From Paraspadella gotoi (Eukaryota; Chaetognatha): 64,000 nt of DNA. The notes below the pieces were generated by a model, which saw only the letters and a program-made list of their open reading frames with translations, made no database searches and was not told where the DNA came from. A program made the position numbers and the translations under genes. The number at the start of each line of letters is the position of its first letter. Positions within the stretch are counted from its first letter, which is position 1. Shown here piece by piece: positions 26,770-38,433 of this stretch. The stretch lies in the NCBI GenBank assembly GCA_051294375.1, contig CM119266.1, positions 14,187,614-14,251,613 on the forward strand. Reading direction: 5' to 3'.

Positions 26770-26910
26770 CGGTGCACATCCGCGCCTCGGCGTATCCGCC
26801 TTTGCACTGGCTGTATGTGGGGGTGAGACACAAGCAACGACGGTATCTGTGTTGTTGTTCGTCGGATCCGCAGGCCGACCAAGCGGACCACTCGCTCCAT
26901 CCGTCGGAAT
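26770..26910 (-). CDS. Sema5: Copy A, Semaphorin-5 last thrombospondin repeat exon
   Basis: 141 bases, the same length as copy C (38100-38240), with acceptor CCAG and donor GTAAGG. Translates as DSDGWSEWSAWSACGSDE, then QQHRYRRCLCLTPTYSQC; the SHPT of copy C is changed near the middle (a local pair of indels), then KGGYAEARMCTG. Confidence 0.75.
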
Positions 26911-27533
26911 CTGGAGTAATTTTAAAATTCTTGTTAAAAAAACAAACACCCTCCACGAATCGGAAAAAAGAAAACGCGCTATCTTGTAATGTTCTCGTAT
27001 CTTTGTTAATTTCTTGTTAATTAAAAATCAACGAAACGGATACAATTTTAAAATCTTTAATTATTCTTTCACCAGACAAAAAAAAAATTTAAAAAATACA
27101 AAAAAAACCAAAAATCAGAAAGGAATGCGATTCGTCGTGTGAAGGAAAGAGAAATAAAAGTGAGAAAAGTAATTGGATTCCGAGTGCTGCCAATAACGAT
27201 GATCAAGTAAATGATATTATCCGTGACAAAGTGAAAAGACATGCTAGTCCAATCAGCCGAAGAAGAGGAAAGTGAAAGAAAAAAAAAAGGAGAGAAAATA
27301 TCCGTATAGGGTGGGTGGGGGATGAAGCCAGAGGCGGCGGAGAAAGGGGGAGTTGAGTGGTGCACGAAGTGCTCGTCGTCCGTAGGTCCGTCTCGTAACC
27401 AGCTACATACTATATGACGATGGTTAAGAGAGACAATTTTTGTTCCGCTTTGAAGCGCTTTCTCTCTCTCCTCTCTCTCTCTCTTTCTCTCACGTTCTCA
27501 TTTTTTTTTTTTTCCTTTTAACTCTCTCTCTAC

Positions 27534-27984
27534 CATTGAACCAACTAATAAGGTTTCATCGGCGAAGAACAAAGAGTCTCTGTCTCGCGATTCATTGACG
27601 CTACGCGGCTTCGGCGCCGCCGAGAGTCTTGCCGATCGCGCGCGGTCAAGCGGACGTCGGTGCCTCGCCGGCCAAGAACAGGGCCGCGTAGCAGACGACC
27701 GCCCCGGCGCCAATGGACACCGGCGGACGTCGAGATTGAGACCGTGGCATTGCCTCGTGGACTCGGGCGCCGCCGCCGTCTCGCTCAGGCACGAGCGCGC
27801 GCGCTTTCGAACGCCGGATCGATACACGATCGGCGTCCTCGCCGGAAACGAGGCCGAAGCGTCGGCGCAACTTGGAGACGGTTCGGCGTCGCATGTCTCC
27901 ACGCACGGACCGAAGTGCGTCCAGGGCGACCAACGCGGACCCCGAGGAGAAGCGGGGTCGAAGGAGGGAGAGGGAGGGTTACGT
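27534..27984 (-). pseudogene. Sema5: Copy A, Semaphorin-5 long divergent thrombospondin exon
   Basis: Counterpart of 37019-37474 but 451 instead of 456 bases. The first part is cut into different frames (VRVGRPGRTSVRAWR in place of PRWSPWTHFGPC), while CDAEPSPSC and RSGVRKRARSC are still visible. The splice sites are kept. Confidence 0.7.
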
Positions 27985-28996
27985 CTACAGGGCGAAACGG
28001 CAAAAAAAACAAAAATGAGGAAGGGGGGGGGAGAACTGAGAAAAAATTTTGGAGGTTCAAATGAGAAGGTTAGAAGAACGGAATCTCACGATTTTGGGTA
28101 AGAAATATGGCAAAGTCGTGCGGCGCGGTTAGAGAGAGCGAGAAAAAAAATTTCGGGTTGGGAATGAGTAAGTTGGTGCTGGCGATTTAAGAGGCGCGAC
28201 GGTGACGCCATTACAAAAGAATCGCGAGTCCATTGATTTTTTTGACAAACGGCAAAAAGTGTTTAAACGAAAAAAAAAAAAAAAAATCTTGACCGTGTGA
28301 GAAAAAAGAAATCAGTTTCTCGCGATCACTCTGTGCGTCAAGCGCAATAAAGTGTTTTTGTCAGAGGAGAAAAAAAAAGAGCTATCTAGCAAAGAATGTT
28401 TCACTGTCCTTACGTACCCACCAAAAAGACCCGAAAATAATTCTTTGGTCCTCGACCACCTCTATCACAACGAGATAAACAAAAAAAAAACAAAAATCAG
28501 TTTCCTAACAGTCGGGTTTTTTCGACACCAGCCAAACGCCGGGCCATGACCCAGCGACTCTCGCGGGGATCCGGGGATTCTTTTGCAATGCGGACGCCGC
28601 CGTCGTGACTGGAGCGCCACTAGCGGACGAAAAAAAAAACGGAGGAAAAAAAAAATAGCGAGGGTTGGTTGGATGTTAAAAAAAAAGAAGAAAAAGGGAA
28701 ATGCGTTACGCGAACGTGCCGCGTTTATTTCTCGTCGAAAGAGCAAAAGAGGAAGAGAAAGTTGTTAGAAATAATCTATCGTTCTGTTTTTTGGCGGCCA
28801 TCGCGCGAGAGAGCGAAAAAAAAAAGATGGCGAAGAAACGAGGAAAGAATCGGAGGAAAGAAAGAAGGAGGAAAAGAAGAAAAGATATGACTGACAGAGT
28901 TCACAAACTCCCGAAAAAAGAGCAAGAAAGTGGGGAAATGAAAGAAAGAAAGAAAGAGAGAGAGAGAAGAGAAAAGAGAGAGAGAGAGAGCGAGAG

Positions 28997-29057
<61 letters not shown>

Positions 29058-29297
29058 CAGCGACGTCACGTGATGACAGAGACAAAACAAAAAGGCGAGA
29101 GATCAATCAAACCGAAAAAAAATACTGGCGAGACACAAATAAAACATGCGGAAAGAAAATAAAAAACAGAAGAACAGAGAAAGAAAAAAAGGGACACTGC
29201 ACGAGTGTCTCTTTTTGTTGTTGCGAGGGAAATAGATGGAAAGAAAAAAAAGCGTGCATCGTTTCCATGCCCGAAAGGAGAGAGAGAGAGAGAGAGA

Positions 29298-29372
<75 letters not shown>

Positions 29373-29422
29373 AACGAGATGACGCGCGCGGGCGCGGTCG
29401 TAAAAAAGAAAGAGGGACCTAC

Positions 29423-29608
29423 CCGGACACCTGCCCCGGTTGCAAGGCGGCAATGTCGTTTGAGGATCCCTGGCAGATGGTGCCTTGCAAGAGGCGGTAA
29501 CGCACGCGCACCCGCCGCCCGCAGGAGACGCTGCACGCTGTCCACATGGACCACGCGTCCAGGCCGATATCTTGTCCATGTCCGAACGTTGGTGCTCCTT
29601 GTCTTCGT
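29423..29608 (-). CDS. Sema5: Semaphorin-5 thrombospondin repeat exon (minus copy)
   Basis: 186 bases, the same as the plus copy at 30414-30599, with acceptor GTCCCAG and donor GTAGGT. Reads DKISAWTRGPCGQRAAS in one frame and WTPWSMWTACS..CGGGVRVRYRS in another, so it differs from the intact plus copy by balanced indels. In minus-strand order it follows 30036-29903 after a 294-base intron in compatible phase: G| plus AC gives Asp. Confidence 0.75.
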
Positions 29609-29902
29609 CTGGGACGGAGGGTCGAGCGAAGTTGGAAGTGGTGACGTGAAAGGTAAGTTCGATGGTGAGAGGAAAGACAAGAAAATAGGATGGTCGAAAA
29701 ATTGGAAGGAGATAGAAAAAAAGGGAAAAAAAATTATTAAATTGGACAAATGTGATATCAATCTAGTGACCGTGATCCCAATGGACATACTGACTCACCC
29801 ATATAAACATATTTCAAAAAATGCTCTATTTCCTTCTCGTCTGTTTGAAAATAAACTCCCCAACCCATTCCCCCGCTTCGGCCCCTCCACTCCGTATCTT
29901 AC

Positions 29903-30036
29903 CATCGTAATCCTGGGGATCCTCGGCAGGCGGCGGCCACGTACGCCCCTCGCGGCGTCCGTCAATTCGCCCAAGGCACCGTTGGAGGGCGTCGAGCACG
30001 TGATGCCCGTCGCGCACCGCCCGAACACACGCGAAC
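29903..30036 (-). CDS. Sema5: Semaphorin-5 linker exon between thrombospondin repeats (single copy)
   Basis: Minus-strand exon of 134 bases; acceptor TTCTCCCGCCAG before 30036 and donor GTAAGA after 29903. Reads FACVRAVRDGHHVLDALQRC, then LGRIDGRREGRTWPPP, then AEDPQDYD. It sits where vertebrate SEMA5 has the RFC.....AC...ALVEDLL.. linker between the divergent repeat and the next thrombospondin repeat. It lies in the unrepeated centre of the palindrome 29410-30600, so it is the only copy in the window, and it is on the opposite strand from the upstream exons at 10975-20976. Confidence 0.7.
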
Positions 30037-30413
30037 CTGGCGGGAGAAAATCCGACGAAATGGATGGGGAGTGGAGAGGGAGTGGAGATTTAAATGGGGC
30101 GTGGATGGGGGGGGAAGAGTGGATACGGAGTGGAGGGGCCGAAGCGGGGGAATGGGTTGGGCGAGTTTATTTTCAAACGGAAACGAGAAGGAAATAGAGC
30201 ATTATTTGAAATATGTTTATATGGGTGAGTCAGTATATCCATTGGGATCACGGTCACTAGATTGATATCACATTTGTCCCATTTAATAATTTTTTTTCCC
30301 TTTTTTCTATCCCTTCCCATTTTTCGATCATCCTATTTTCTTGTTTTTCCTCTCACCATCAAACTTACCTTTCACGTCACCACCTTCCAACTTCGCTCGA
30401 CCCTCCGTCCCAG

Positions 30414-30599
30414 ACGAAGACAAGGAGCACCAACGTTCGGACATGGACAAGATATCGGCCTGGACGCCGTGGTCCATGTGGACAGCGTGCAGCGTCTCCT
30501 GCGGCGGCGGGGTGCGCGTGCGTTACCGCTCTTGCAAAGGCACCATCTGCCAGGGATCCTCAAACGACATTGCCGCCTGCAACCGGGGCAGGTGTCCGG
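30414..30599 (+). CDS. Sema5: Semaphorin-5 exon: thrombospondin type 1 repeat
   Basis: Acceptor CGTCCCAG before 30414 and donor GTAGGT after 30599. Reads DKISAWTPWSMWTACSVS, then CGGGVRVRYRSCKGTIC, then QGSSNDIAACNRGRCPG: W..W..W..CS.SCGGG..VR.R.C, a complete and intact repeat. It begins and ends in phase 1. The intron is cut off at a 25-N gap (30638), after which the sequence jumps to inverted copy B. Confidence 0.88.
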
Positions 30600-32211
30600 G
30601 TAGGTCCCTCTTTCTTTTTTACGACCGCCCGCGCGCGNNNNNNNNNNNNNNNNNNNNNNNNNAAAGAGAGAGATTGTAATTATTGAGAAGTCGGAAAGCG
30701 GCGTTTCAAATAAAACGTTAATTTAAGATTGGTAATTAATCATTTGATGTTATGATAATGATTGTTTAATGTTTATGTTTAGTTTTAGTTCGAAACCCGG
30801 TTGGATATTTTTTTTTACAGTGCATTCGCCGCTCAACGAAAAACAAAAGATAAAGATTTGGATTAAAGATCATAATGACACGAGAAGGAAGAAGGATCGC
30901 TGTGAAACGAAAATACTAAATTTTCAACGAATTATGGATAATGGGATAAGGAAAAAAAGGATGACAAGCTATTCTTATTCGGATATTTCTAGAACCGCCT
31001 GGCTTCAAATAATGCCCCCTGAAAAGTGAACCAGCACTCGAGAGAGATAGTATCCTCCGCCAGAAAAAAGTAAAACAGAAAAACGCGCGATCCAAAATTT
31101 AAAAAAAAAACGCGCTTGCACTTCCCTGCGAACGATCAGCGATTGCGCGCGTAGAAATGCACGGGTCTCGACCTCGGGAGGAAAGGTCGGCGCGCGAAAA
31201 GAAATAAAGAGAAAACATAAACCGGAATAAACTTCTTTGCACGCTGGCACGCTAGCAACAAGGCCTCCACGGAGCGTCTGTATCTCTTTCCATTTGGCCG
31301 AAATGTAAATGAACAAAATTTGGGAGTGATTTTTTTTCGTAATCTCGATTTGTGTCTCGAATAAAATGAAAGGGAAAGGGAAAGGGAGATGGGGGGGGGG
31401 AGGAGGGGGAAGAGAAAGAATTGACGAGCGTCTCTCGTAGTTGCCCATGACGAAGAAATCTCGCGCTACGTCGAATCGATGTCCTAGAGATGGTCTTTTG
31501 TTTAATTTTTTTTTGTCTTCGATCGCGTTTACAACGACTTCTCGATCTCGGGGAACGGAACGCCAAAAAAAGAGCGGGGATTTTTTTTTTTTTTTTGGGT
31601 AGATGTCTCATTTCTTCCTCAAAGCAGACACGCGAGGCTGAATATCCGTCGCTCGCACACATGTGCCACACGGCGCTATTCTGTATGAGAATACTTTCAA
31701 CTTTTGGAGTGACATCGTAGCCCTTGGCTCTCAATTCGAGAAACTCGATTGTCGAATGTTTGGTTTTATGGGTTTTTATTTTTTGGTCTACGCCTGTCGT
31801 AGCGGAGGTTGCGAAGGAAGGTAAGGAGAGCGGGTAAGAGAGGGACAGGGGGAGTAAAATAATTTAAGTACTCTTGATCACTGTTTCGATTTAGTGAATT
31901 TCTTTTTAAATTTTATATCCTATCAGAATGTTGAGTAACGGGATGGGGTGAGGGAGAAGGGAACAAAAATGAAGTGACGGAGGAAAGTAAGAAAAAGATA
32001 ACACATTTTGGCTTTTGAGAGAAGTTGACCGACGGATTTTCAATCTTTTGTTTGTTTTTTTTTCGGTCCGGCCGATCGAGGATCGAGAGGGCGCGTCCGA
32101 CGGGACGTAGCCCCCTATGGGTCTGGGTCTTTGAAGGGATATACCAGGGACTGGAGGGAAAGTGGGGGGTCACTGGGCTCCGCCGAACTGTTGAGCGAGG
32201 GCTACAAATCG

Positions 32212-32918
32212 TCGTAGTTGAGGTTCGTCCTCATGTTGTCTGCGTTGAGTTGCTGCATCAACGAGTTTCTCTTCTGACGTCCGCTTTCCGTCAGCGTCCA
32301 GTCTCGCTTGACATGCTCCCGTTCCTGTTGAGCGTTCCGTTCCGGTTGATGGTGGCGCAGTTGACGCTCCCGTTTCGCGTCGACGACTTTTCCGATCCAT
32401 TTCTAGACGGTAGCGTGGAGAAATTTCTTTGCCATGGTCGCGTTCGAGTTGAGCGGCGACGTCGACGACGAGAATTGTTTCGTCGACGCCGGGACGACGT
32501 GATTGGCGACGCCGCCGCCGCCGATGTTGAGTTCGACGGGGCGTGGTGATGGTTGGCGAGGTGATTGGCCGTCGCCGCGCTCACGTAGTGGCTCCCGGCG
32601 TTGTTCGAAGAGCCGCCGCCGCCGCCGGCGTTCACGCTGGTGTGAAAGGAGTTTTTTGTGAATGTTGGGAGTGGAGGGGGCGAAGGAAGAGGGGTGGCCA
32701 CGTAGAGATTAGACGCTTTGGAGTTGTTGTTGTGGTGCAGGGCGCCGGCTTGAGTCTGTTGGCGCCGCAGCTGCGTCTGGCAGCAGAGGAGGACACCGAC
32801 GCAGGTGACGCCGCCGAGGGGCGAATCCCGCGATCGCCGCTAGGACGAGATGAAGCGCCGAGAATCCGGCGCCGCGCGGGTTCGGAGGAGACGTGGCTCG
32901 GGTCCGGTACCGGATCAT
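32212..32918 (-). pseudogene. Sema5: Copy B, Semaphorin-5 last exon (frameshifted)
   Basis: Counterpart of 38434-39152, 707 instead of 719 bases. Several frame changes lie between the membrane segment and the stop (32214-32212). The segment STPNIHKNSF is replaced in frame by LPTFTKNSF. Confidence 0.7.
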
Positions 32919-33120
32919 CTGTGGTGGGAGGGTATACATCTTTTAGGAAATGAATGAATGAATCATTGAAGAATGAATGAATGAATGAATGAATGAATGA
33001 ATGAATGAAAGGGTGAATAGAGAAATAAATAAATAAATACTACATAAATAAATACATAAATAAAATTAAAAGTGTTTATTTGATAGCCTTTTTCAAAAAA
33101 AAAAAACCACAACTCCTTAC

Positions 33121-33263
33121 CGGTGCACATCCGCGCCTCGGCGTATCCGCCTTTGCACTGGCTGTAATGTGGGGTGAGACACCAAGCAACGACGGTATCT
33201 GTGTTGTTGTTCGTCGGATCCGCAGGCCGACCAAGCGGACCACTCGCCTCCATCCGTCGGAAT
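33121..33263 (-). pseudogene. Sema5: Copy B, Semaphorin-5 last thrombospondin exon (two-base gain)
   Basis: 143 instead of 141 bases. GRPADPTNNNTDTVV and other out-of-frame readings interrupt the DGWSEWSAWSAC repeat. The splice sites are kept. Confidence 0.7.
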
Positions 33264-33892
33264 CTGGAGTAATTTAAAATTCTTAAAAAAAAAACAAAAA
33301 CGCCTCCACGAATCGGAAAAAAAGAAACGCGCTATCTTGTTAATGTTCTCGTATCTTGTTAATTTCTTGTTAATTAAAATCAACGGAACGGATACAATTT
33401 CAAAATCTTTAATTATTCTTTCACCAGACAAAAAAAAAAAAATTTAAAAAATGACAAAAAAACAAAAATCAGAAAGGAATGCGATTCGTCGTGTGAAGGA
33501 AAAGAGAAATAAAAGTGAGAAAAGTAATTGGATTTCGAGTGCTGCCAATAACGATGATCAAGTAAATGATATTATCCGTGACAAAGTGAAAAGACATGCT
33601 ACGTCCAATCAGCCGAAGAAAGAGGAAAGTGAAAGAAAAAAAAAAGGAGAGAAAATATCCGGTATAGGGTGGGGTGGGGGATGAAGCCAGAGGCGGCGGA
33701 GAAAGGGGGAGTTGAGTGGTGCACGAAGTGCTCGTCGTCCGTAGGTCCGTCTCCGTAACCAGCTACATACTAATGACGATGGTTAAGAGAGACAATTTTT
33801 GTTCCGCTTTGAAGCGCTTTCTCTCTCTCCCTCTCTCTCTCTCTTTCTCTCACGTTCTCATTCTTTTTTTTTTCCTTTTAACTCTCTCTTAC

Positions 33893-34350
33893 CATTGAAC
33901 CAACTAATAAAGTTTTCATCGGCGAAGAACAAAGAGTCTCTGTCTCGCGATTCCATTGACGCTACGCGGCTTCGGCGCCGCCGAGAGTCTTGCCGATCGC
34001 GCCGCGGTCAAGCGGACGTCGGTGCCTGCCGGCCAAGAACAGGCCGCGTAGCAGACGGACCGCCCCGGCGCCAATGGACACCGGCGGACGTCGAGATTGG
34101 GACCGTGGCAATTGCCTCGTGGACTCGGGCGCCGCCGCCGTCTCGCTCGGGCACGAGCGCGCGCGCTTTCGAACGCCGGATCGATACACGATCGGCGTCT
34201 CGCCGGAAACGAGGCCGAAGCGTCGGCGCAACTTGGAGACGGCTTCGGCGTCGCATGTCTCCACGCACGGACCGAAGTGCGTCCAGGGCGACGCCAACCG
34301 CGGACCCCGAGGAGAAGCGGGGTCGAAGGAAGGGAGAGGGAGGGTTACGT
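33893..34350 (-). pseudogene. Sema5: Copy B, Semaphorin-5 long divergent thrombospondin exon
   Basis: 458 instead of 456 bases; acceptor TGTAG (before 34350) and donor GTAAGA (after 33893). Reads HFGPCVETCDAEAVSKLRRR in good order, then breaks frame near RCPLAPG. Confidence 0.7.
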
Positions 34351-35317
34351 CTACAAGGGCGAAACGGCAAAAAAAACAAAAAAATGAGGAAGGGGGGGGA
34401 GAACTGAGAAAAAATTTTGGAGGTTCAAATGAGAAGGTTAGAAAGAACGGAATCTCACGATTTTGGGTAAAAAATGGCAAAGTCGTGCGGGCGGTTAGAA
34501 GCAGAGAAAAAAAAAATTTCGGGTTGGAAAATGAGTAAGTTGGTGCTGGCGATTTAAGAGGCGCGACGGTGACGCCATTACAAAAGAATCCGAGTCCATT
34601 GATTTTTTTGACAAACGGCAAAAGTGTTTAAACGAAAAAAAAAAAAAAAATCTTGACCGTGTGAGAAAAAAAGAAATCAGTTTCCTCGCGATCACTCTCG
34701 TGCGTCAAGCGCAATAAAGTGTTTTTGTCAGAGAGAAGAAAAAAAAAGAGCTATCTAGCAAAAGAATGTTCACTGTCCTTAACCACCCCAAAAAAAAGAC
34801 CCGAAATAATTCTTTGGTCCCTCGCACACACTCTATCACAACGAGATAAACAAAAAAAAAAAAAAAAAAATCAGTTTCCTCAACAGTCGGGTTTTTTCGA
34901 CACCAGCCAAACGCCGGGCCATGACCCAGCGACTCCTCGCGGGGATCCGGGGATTCTTTTGCAATGCGGACGCCGCCGTCGTGACTGGAGCGCCACTAGC
35001 GACGAAAAAAAAAAACGGAGGAAAAAAAAAATAGCGAGGGTTGGTTGGATGTTAAAAAAAGAAGAAAAAGGGAAAATGCGTTACGCGAACGTGCCGCGTT
35101 TATTTCTCGTCGAAAGAGCAAAAGAGGAAGAGAAAGTTGTTAGAAATAATCTATCGTTCTGTTTTTGTGGCGCCATCGCGCGAGAGAGCGAAAAAAAAAA
35201 AGATGGCGAAGAAACGAGGAAAAGAATCGGAGGAAAGAAAGAAGGAGGAAAAGAAGAAAAGATATGACTGACAGAGTTCACAAACTCCCGAAAAAAAGAG
35301 CAAGAAAGTGGGGAAAT

Positions 35318-35329
<12 letters not shown>

Positions 35330-35367
<38 letters not shown>

Positions 35368-35371
35368 CGAG

Positions 35372-35461
<90 letters not shown>

Positions 35462-35707
35462 AGCGACGTCGATCGTGATGACAGAGACAAAAACAAAAAG
35501 GCGAGAGATCAATCAAACCGAAAAAAATACTGGCGAGACACAAATAAAACATGCGGAAAGAAAAAATAAAAAACAGAAGAACAGAGAAAGAAAAAAAGGG
35601 ACACTGCACGAGTGTTCTCTTTTGTTGTTTGCGAGGGAATAATGATGGAAAGAAAAAAAAGCGTGCATCGTTTCCATGCCGAAAGGAGAGAGAGAGAGAG
35701 AAGGAGA

Positions 35708-35772
<65 letters not shown>

Positions 35773-35830
35773 AGAGAAGAGAGAGCAACCCTTGTACAAC
35801 GAGTGACGCGACTGCGGGGAGCGCGGTTTT
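35330..35830. repeat. (GA)n centre joining copies B and C
   Basis: Pure (GA)n of about 80 bases at 35378-35459, a second tract at 35690-35790, then about 40 unrepeated bases before copy C starts with the mirror of the same sequence. The mirror (TC)n lies at 35936-36054. Confidence 0.85.
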
Positions 35831-35931
35831 TTCTTTCCGCATGTTTTATTTGTGTCTCGCCAGTATTTTTTTTCGGTTTGATTGATCTCTCGCCTTTTGT
35901 TTTTGTCTCTGTCATCACGTGACGTCGCTTA

Positions 35932-36066
<135 letters not shown>

Positions 36067-37018
36067 ATTTCCCCACTTTCTTGCTCTTTTTTTCGGGACG
36101 TTTGTGAACTCTGTCAGTCATATCTTTTCTTCTTTTCCTCCTTCTTTCTTTCCTCCGATTCTTTCCTCGTTTCTTCGCCATCGTTTTTTTTTTTTCGCTC
36201 TCTCGCGCGATGGCGCCAAAAAACAGAACGATAGATTATTTCTAACAACTTTCTCTTCCTCTTTTGCTCTTTCGACGAGAAATAAACGCGGCACGTTCGC
36301 GTAACGCATTTCCCTTTTTCTTCTTTTTTTTTAACATCCAACCAACCCTCGCTATTTTTTTTTTCCTCCGTTTTTTTTTTCGTCCGCTAGTGGCGCTCCA
36401 GTCACGACGGCGGCGTCCGCATTGCAAAAGAATCCCCGGATCCCCGCGAGGAGTCGCTGGGTCATGGCCCGGCGTTTGGCTGGTGTCGAAAAAACCCGAC
36501 TNNNNNNNNNNCTGATTTTTTGTTTGTTTATCTCGTTGTGATTGAGGTGGTCGAGGGACCAAAGAATTATTTCGGGTCTTTTTTTTGGGGGTACGTAAGG
36601 ACAGTGAACATTCTTTTGCTAGATAGCTCTTTTTTTTTCTCCTCTGACAAAAACACTTTATTGCGCTTGACGCACAGAGTGATCGCGAGAAACTGATTTC
36701 TTTTTTCTCACACGGTCAAGATTTTTTTTTTTCGTTTAAACACTTTTTGCCGTTTGTCAAAAAAATCAATGGACTCGGATTCTTTTGTAATGGCGTCACC
36801 GTCGCGCCTCTTAAATCGCCAGCACCAACTTACTCATTTCCCAACCCGAAATTTTTTTTCTCGCTCTCTCTAACCGCCCGCACGACTTTGCCATTTTCTT
36901 ACCCAAAATCGTGAGATTCCGTTCTTCTAACCTTCTCATTTGAACCTCCAAAATTTTTTCTCAGTTCTCCCCCCCCCCTTCCTCATTTTTTGTTTTTTTT
37001 TGCCGTTTCGCCCTGTAG

Positions 37019-37474
37019 ACGTAACCCTCCCTCTCCCTTCCTTCGACCCCGCTTCTCCTCGGGGTCCGCGTTGGTCGCCCTGGACGCACTTCGGTCCGTG
37101 CGTGGAGACATGCGACGCCGAAGCCGTCTCCAAGTTGCGCCGACGCTTCGGCCTCGTTTCCGGCGAGACGCCGATCGTGTATCGATCCGGCGTTCGAAAG
37201 CGCGCGCGCTCGTGCCCGAGCGAGACGGCGGCGGCGCCCGAGTCCACGAGGCAATGCCACGGTCTCAATCTCGACGTCCGCCGGTGTCCATTGGCGCCGG
37301 GGCGGTCCGTCTGCTACGCGGCCCTGTTCTTGGCCGGCGAGGCACCGACGTCCGGCTTGACCGCGGCGCGATCGGCAAGACTCTCGGCGGCGCCGAAGCC
37401 GCGTAGCGTCAATGAATCGCGAGACAGAGACTCTTTGTTCTTCGCCGATGAAACCTTTATTAGTTGGTTCAATG
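37019..37474 (+). CDS. Sema5: Semaphorin-5 exon: long divergent thrombospondin repeat plus extra stretch
   Basis: Acceptor CCTGTAG before 37019 and donor GTAAGA after 37474; starts and ends in phase 1. The repeat reads PRWSPWTHFGPCVETC, then an insert of about 25 residues (DAEAVSKLRRRFGLVSGETP...), then RSGVRKRARSC and CHGLNLDVRRCP. After the last cysteine comes a stretch of about 60 residues (SVCYAALFLAGEAPTSG... to FISWFNG) with no match that I know. The phase joins to 38100 as G|AT, Asp. Class 5 repeats are normally about 55 residues, so both the insert and the tail are unusual. Confidence 0.8.
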
Positions 37475-38099
37475 GTAAGAGAGAGTTAAAAGGAAAAAAA
37501 AAAGAATGAGAACGTGAGAGAAAGAGAGAGAGAGAGGGAGAGAGAGAAAGCGCTTCAAAGCGGAACAAAAATTGTCTCTCTTAACCATCGTCATTAGTAT
37601 GTAGCTGGTTACGGAGACGGACCGACGGACAAGCACTTCGTGCACCACTCAACTCCCCCTTTCTCCGCCGCCTCTGGCTTCATCCCCCACCCCACCCTAT
37701 ACCGGATATTTTCTCTCCTTTTTTTTTTCTTTCACTTTTCCTCTTCTTCGGCTGATTGGACGTAGCATGTCTTTTCACTTTGTCACGATAATATCATTTA
37801 CTTGATCATCGTTATTGGCAGCACTCGAAATCCAATTACTTTTCTCACTTTTATTTCTCTTTTCCTTCACACGACGAATCGCATTCCTTTCTGATTTTTG
37901 TTTTTTTGTCATTTTTTAAATTTTTTTTTTTTGTCTGGTGAAAGAATAATTAAAGATTTTAGAAATTGTATCCGTTCCGTTGATTTTTAATTAACAAGAA
38001 ATTAACAAGATACGAGAACATTAACAAGATAGCGCGTTTCTTTTTTCCGATTCGTGGAGGCGTTTTTGTTTTTTTTAACGAATTTTAAAATTACTCCAG

Positions 38100-38240
38100 A
38101 TTCCGACGGATGGAGCGAGTGGTCCGCTTGGTCGGCCTGCGGATCCGACGAACAACAACACAGATACCGTCGTTGCTTGGTGTCTCACCCCACATACAGC
38201 CAGTGCAAAGGCGGATACGCCGAGGCGCGGATGTGCACCG
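38100..38240 (+). CDS. Sema5: Semaphorin-5 exon: last thrombospondin repeat
   Basis: Acceptor ACTCCAG before 38100 and donor GTAAGG after 38240. Reads DSDGWSEWSAWSACGSDE, then QQHRYRRCLVSHPTYSQC, then KGGYAEARMCT. It aligns with the final SEMA5 repeat (GWSPWSEWSKCTDDG.QSR.R.C), which likewise lacks the central CS..CG. It ends in phase 1 and joins 38434 to give Asp. Confidence 0.92.
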
Positions 38241-38433
38241 GTAAGGAGTTGTGGTTTTTTTTTTTGAAAAAGGCTATCAAATAAACACTTTTATTTTATT
38301 TATGTATTTATTTATGTAGTATTTATTTATTTATTCTCTCATTCACCCTTTCATTCATTCATTCATTCATTCATTCATTCATTCAATGATTCATTCATTC
38401 ATTTCCTAAAAGATGTATACCCTCCCACCACAG

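Larger units (their letters stand above)
21366..29155 (-). repeat. Inverted copy A of the 35.8-43.7 kb segment
   Basis: The reverse complement matches about 35835-43670 throughout: GTPase gene, intergenic A/T-rich DNA, semaphorin 3' exons and (GA)n tracts. It begins exactly at the 25-N gap. Differences are mostly one-base indels in A, G or C runs. Exon lengths differ from copy C in ways that break frames: 451 against 456 for the long exon, 721 against 719 for the last exon, and 225 against 229 and 178 against 175 in the GTPase. Confidence 0.9.
29410..30600. repeat. Short-range palindrome around the linker exon
   Basis: Arms 29410-29905 and 30110-30600 are reverse complements of each other, both carrying the 186-base thrombospondin exon and its intron ('atcaatctagtgaccgtgat' at 29758 against 'atcacggtcactagattgat' at 30246). 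The spacer of about 205 bases holds the linker exon. There is no N gap inside, so the fold-back lies within one contig. Confidence 0.85.
30672..35565 (-). repeat. Inverted copy B of the 35.8-40.7 kb segment
   Basis: The reverse complement matches about 35835-40680. It begins just after the 25-N gap 30638-30662 and runs without a gap into copy C through a (GA)n-rich centre (35565-35830). It contains the semaphorin last three exons but not the GTPase gene. Confidence 0.9.
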
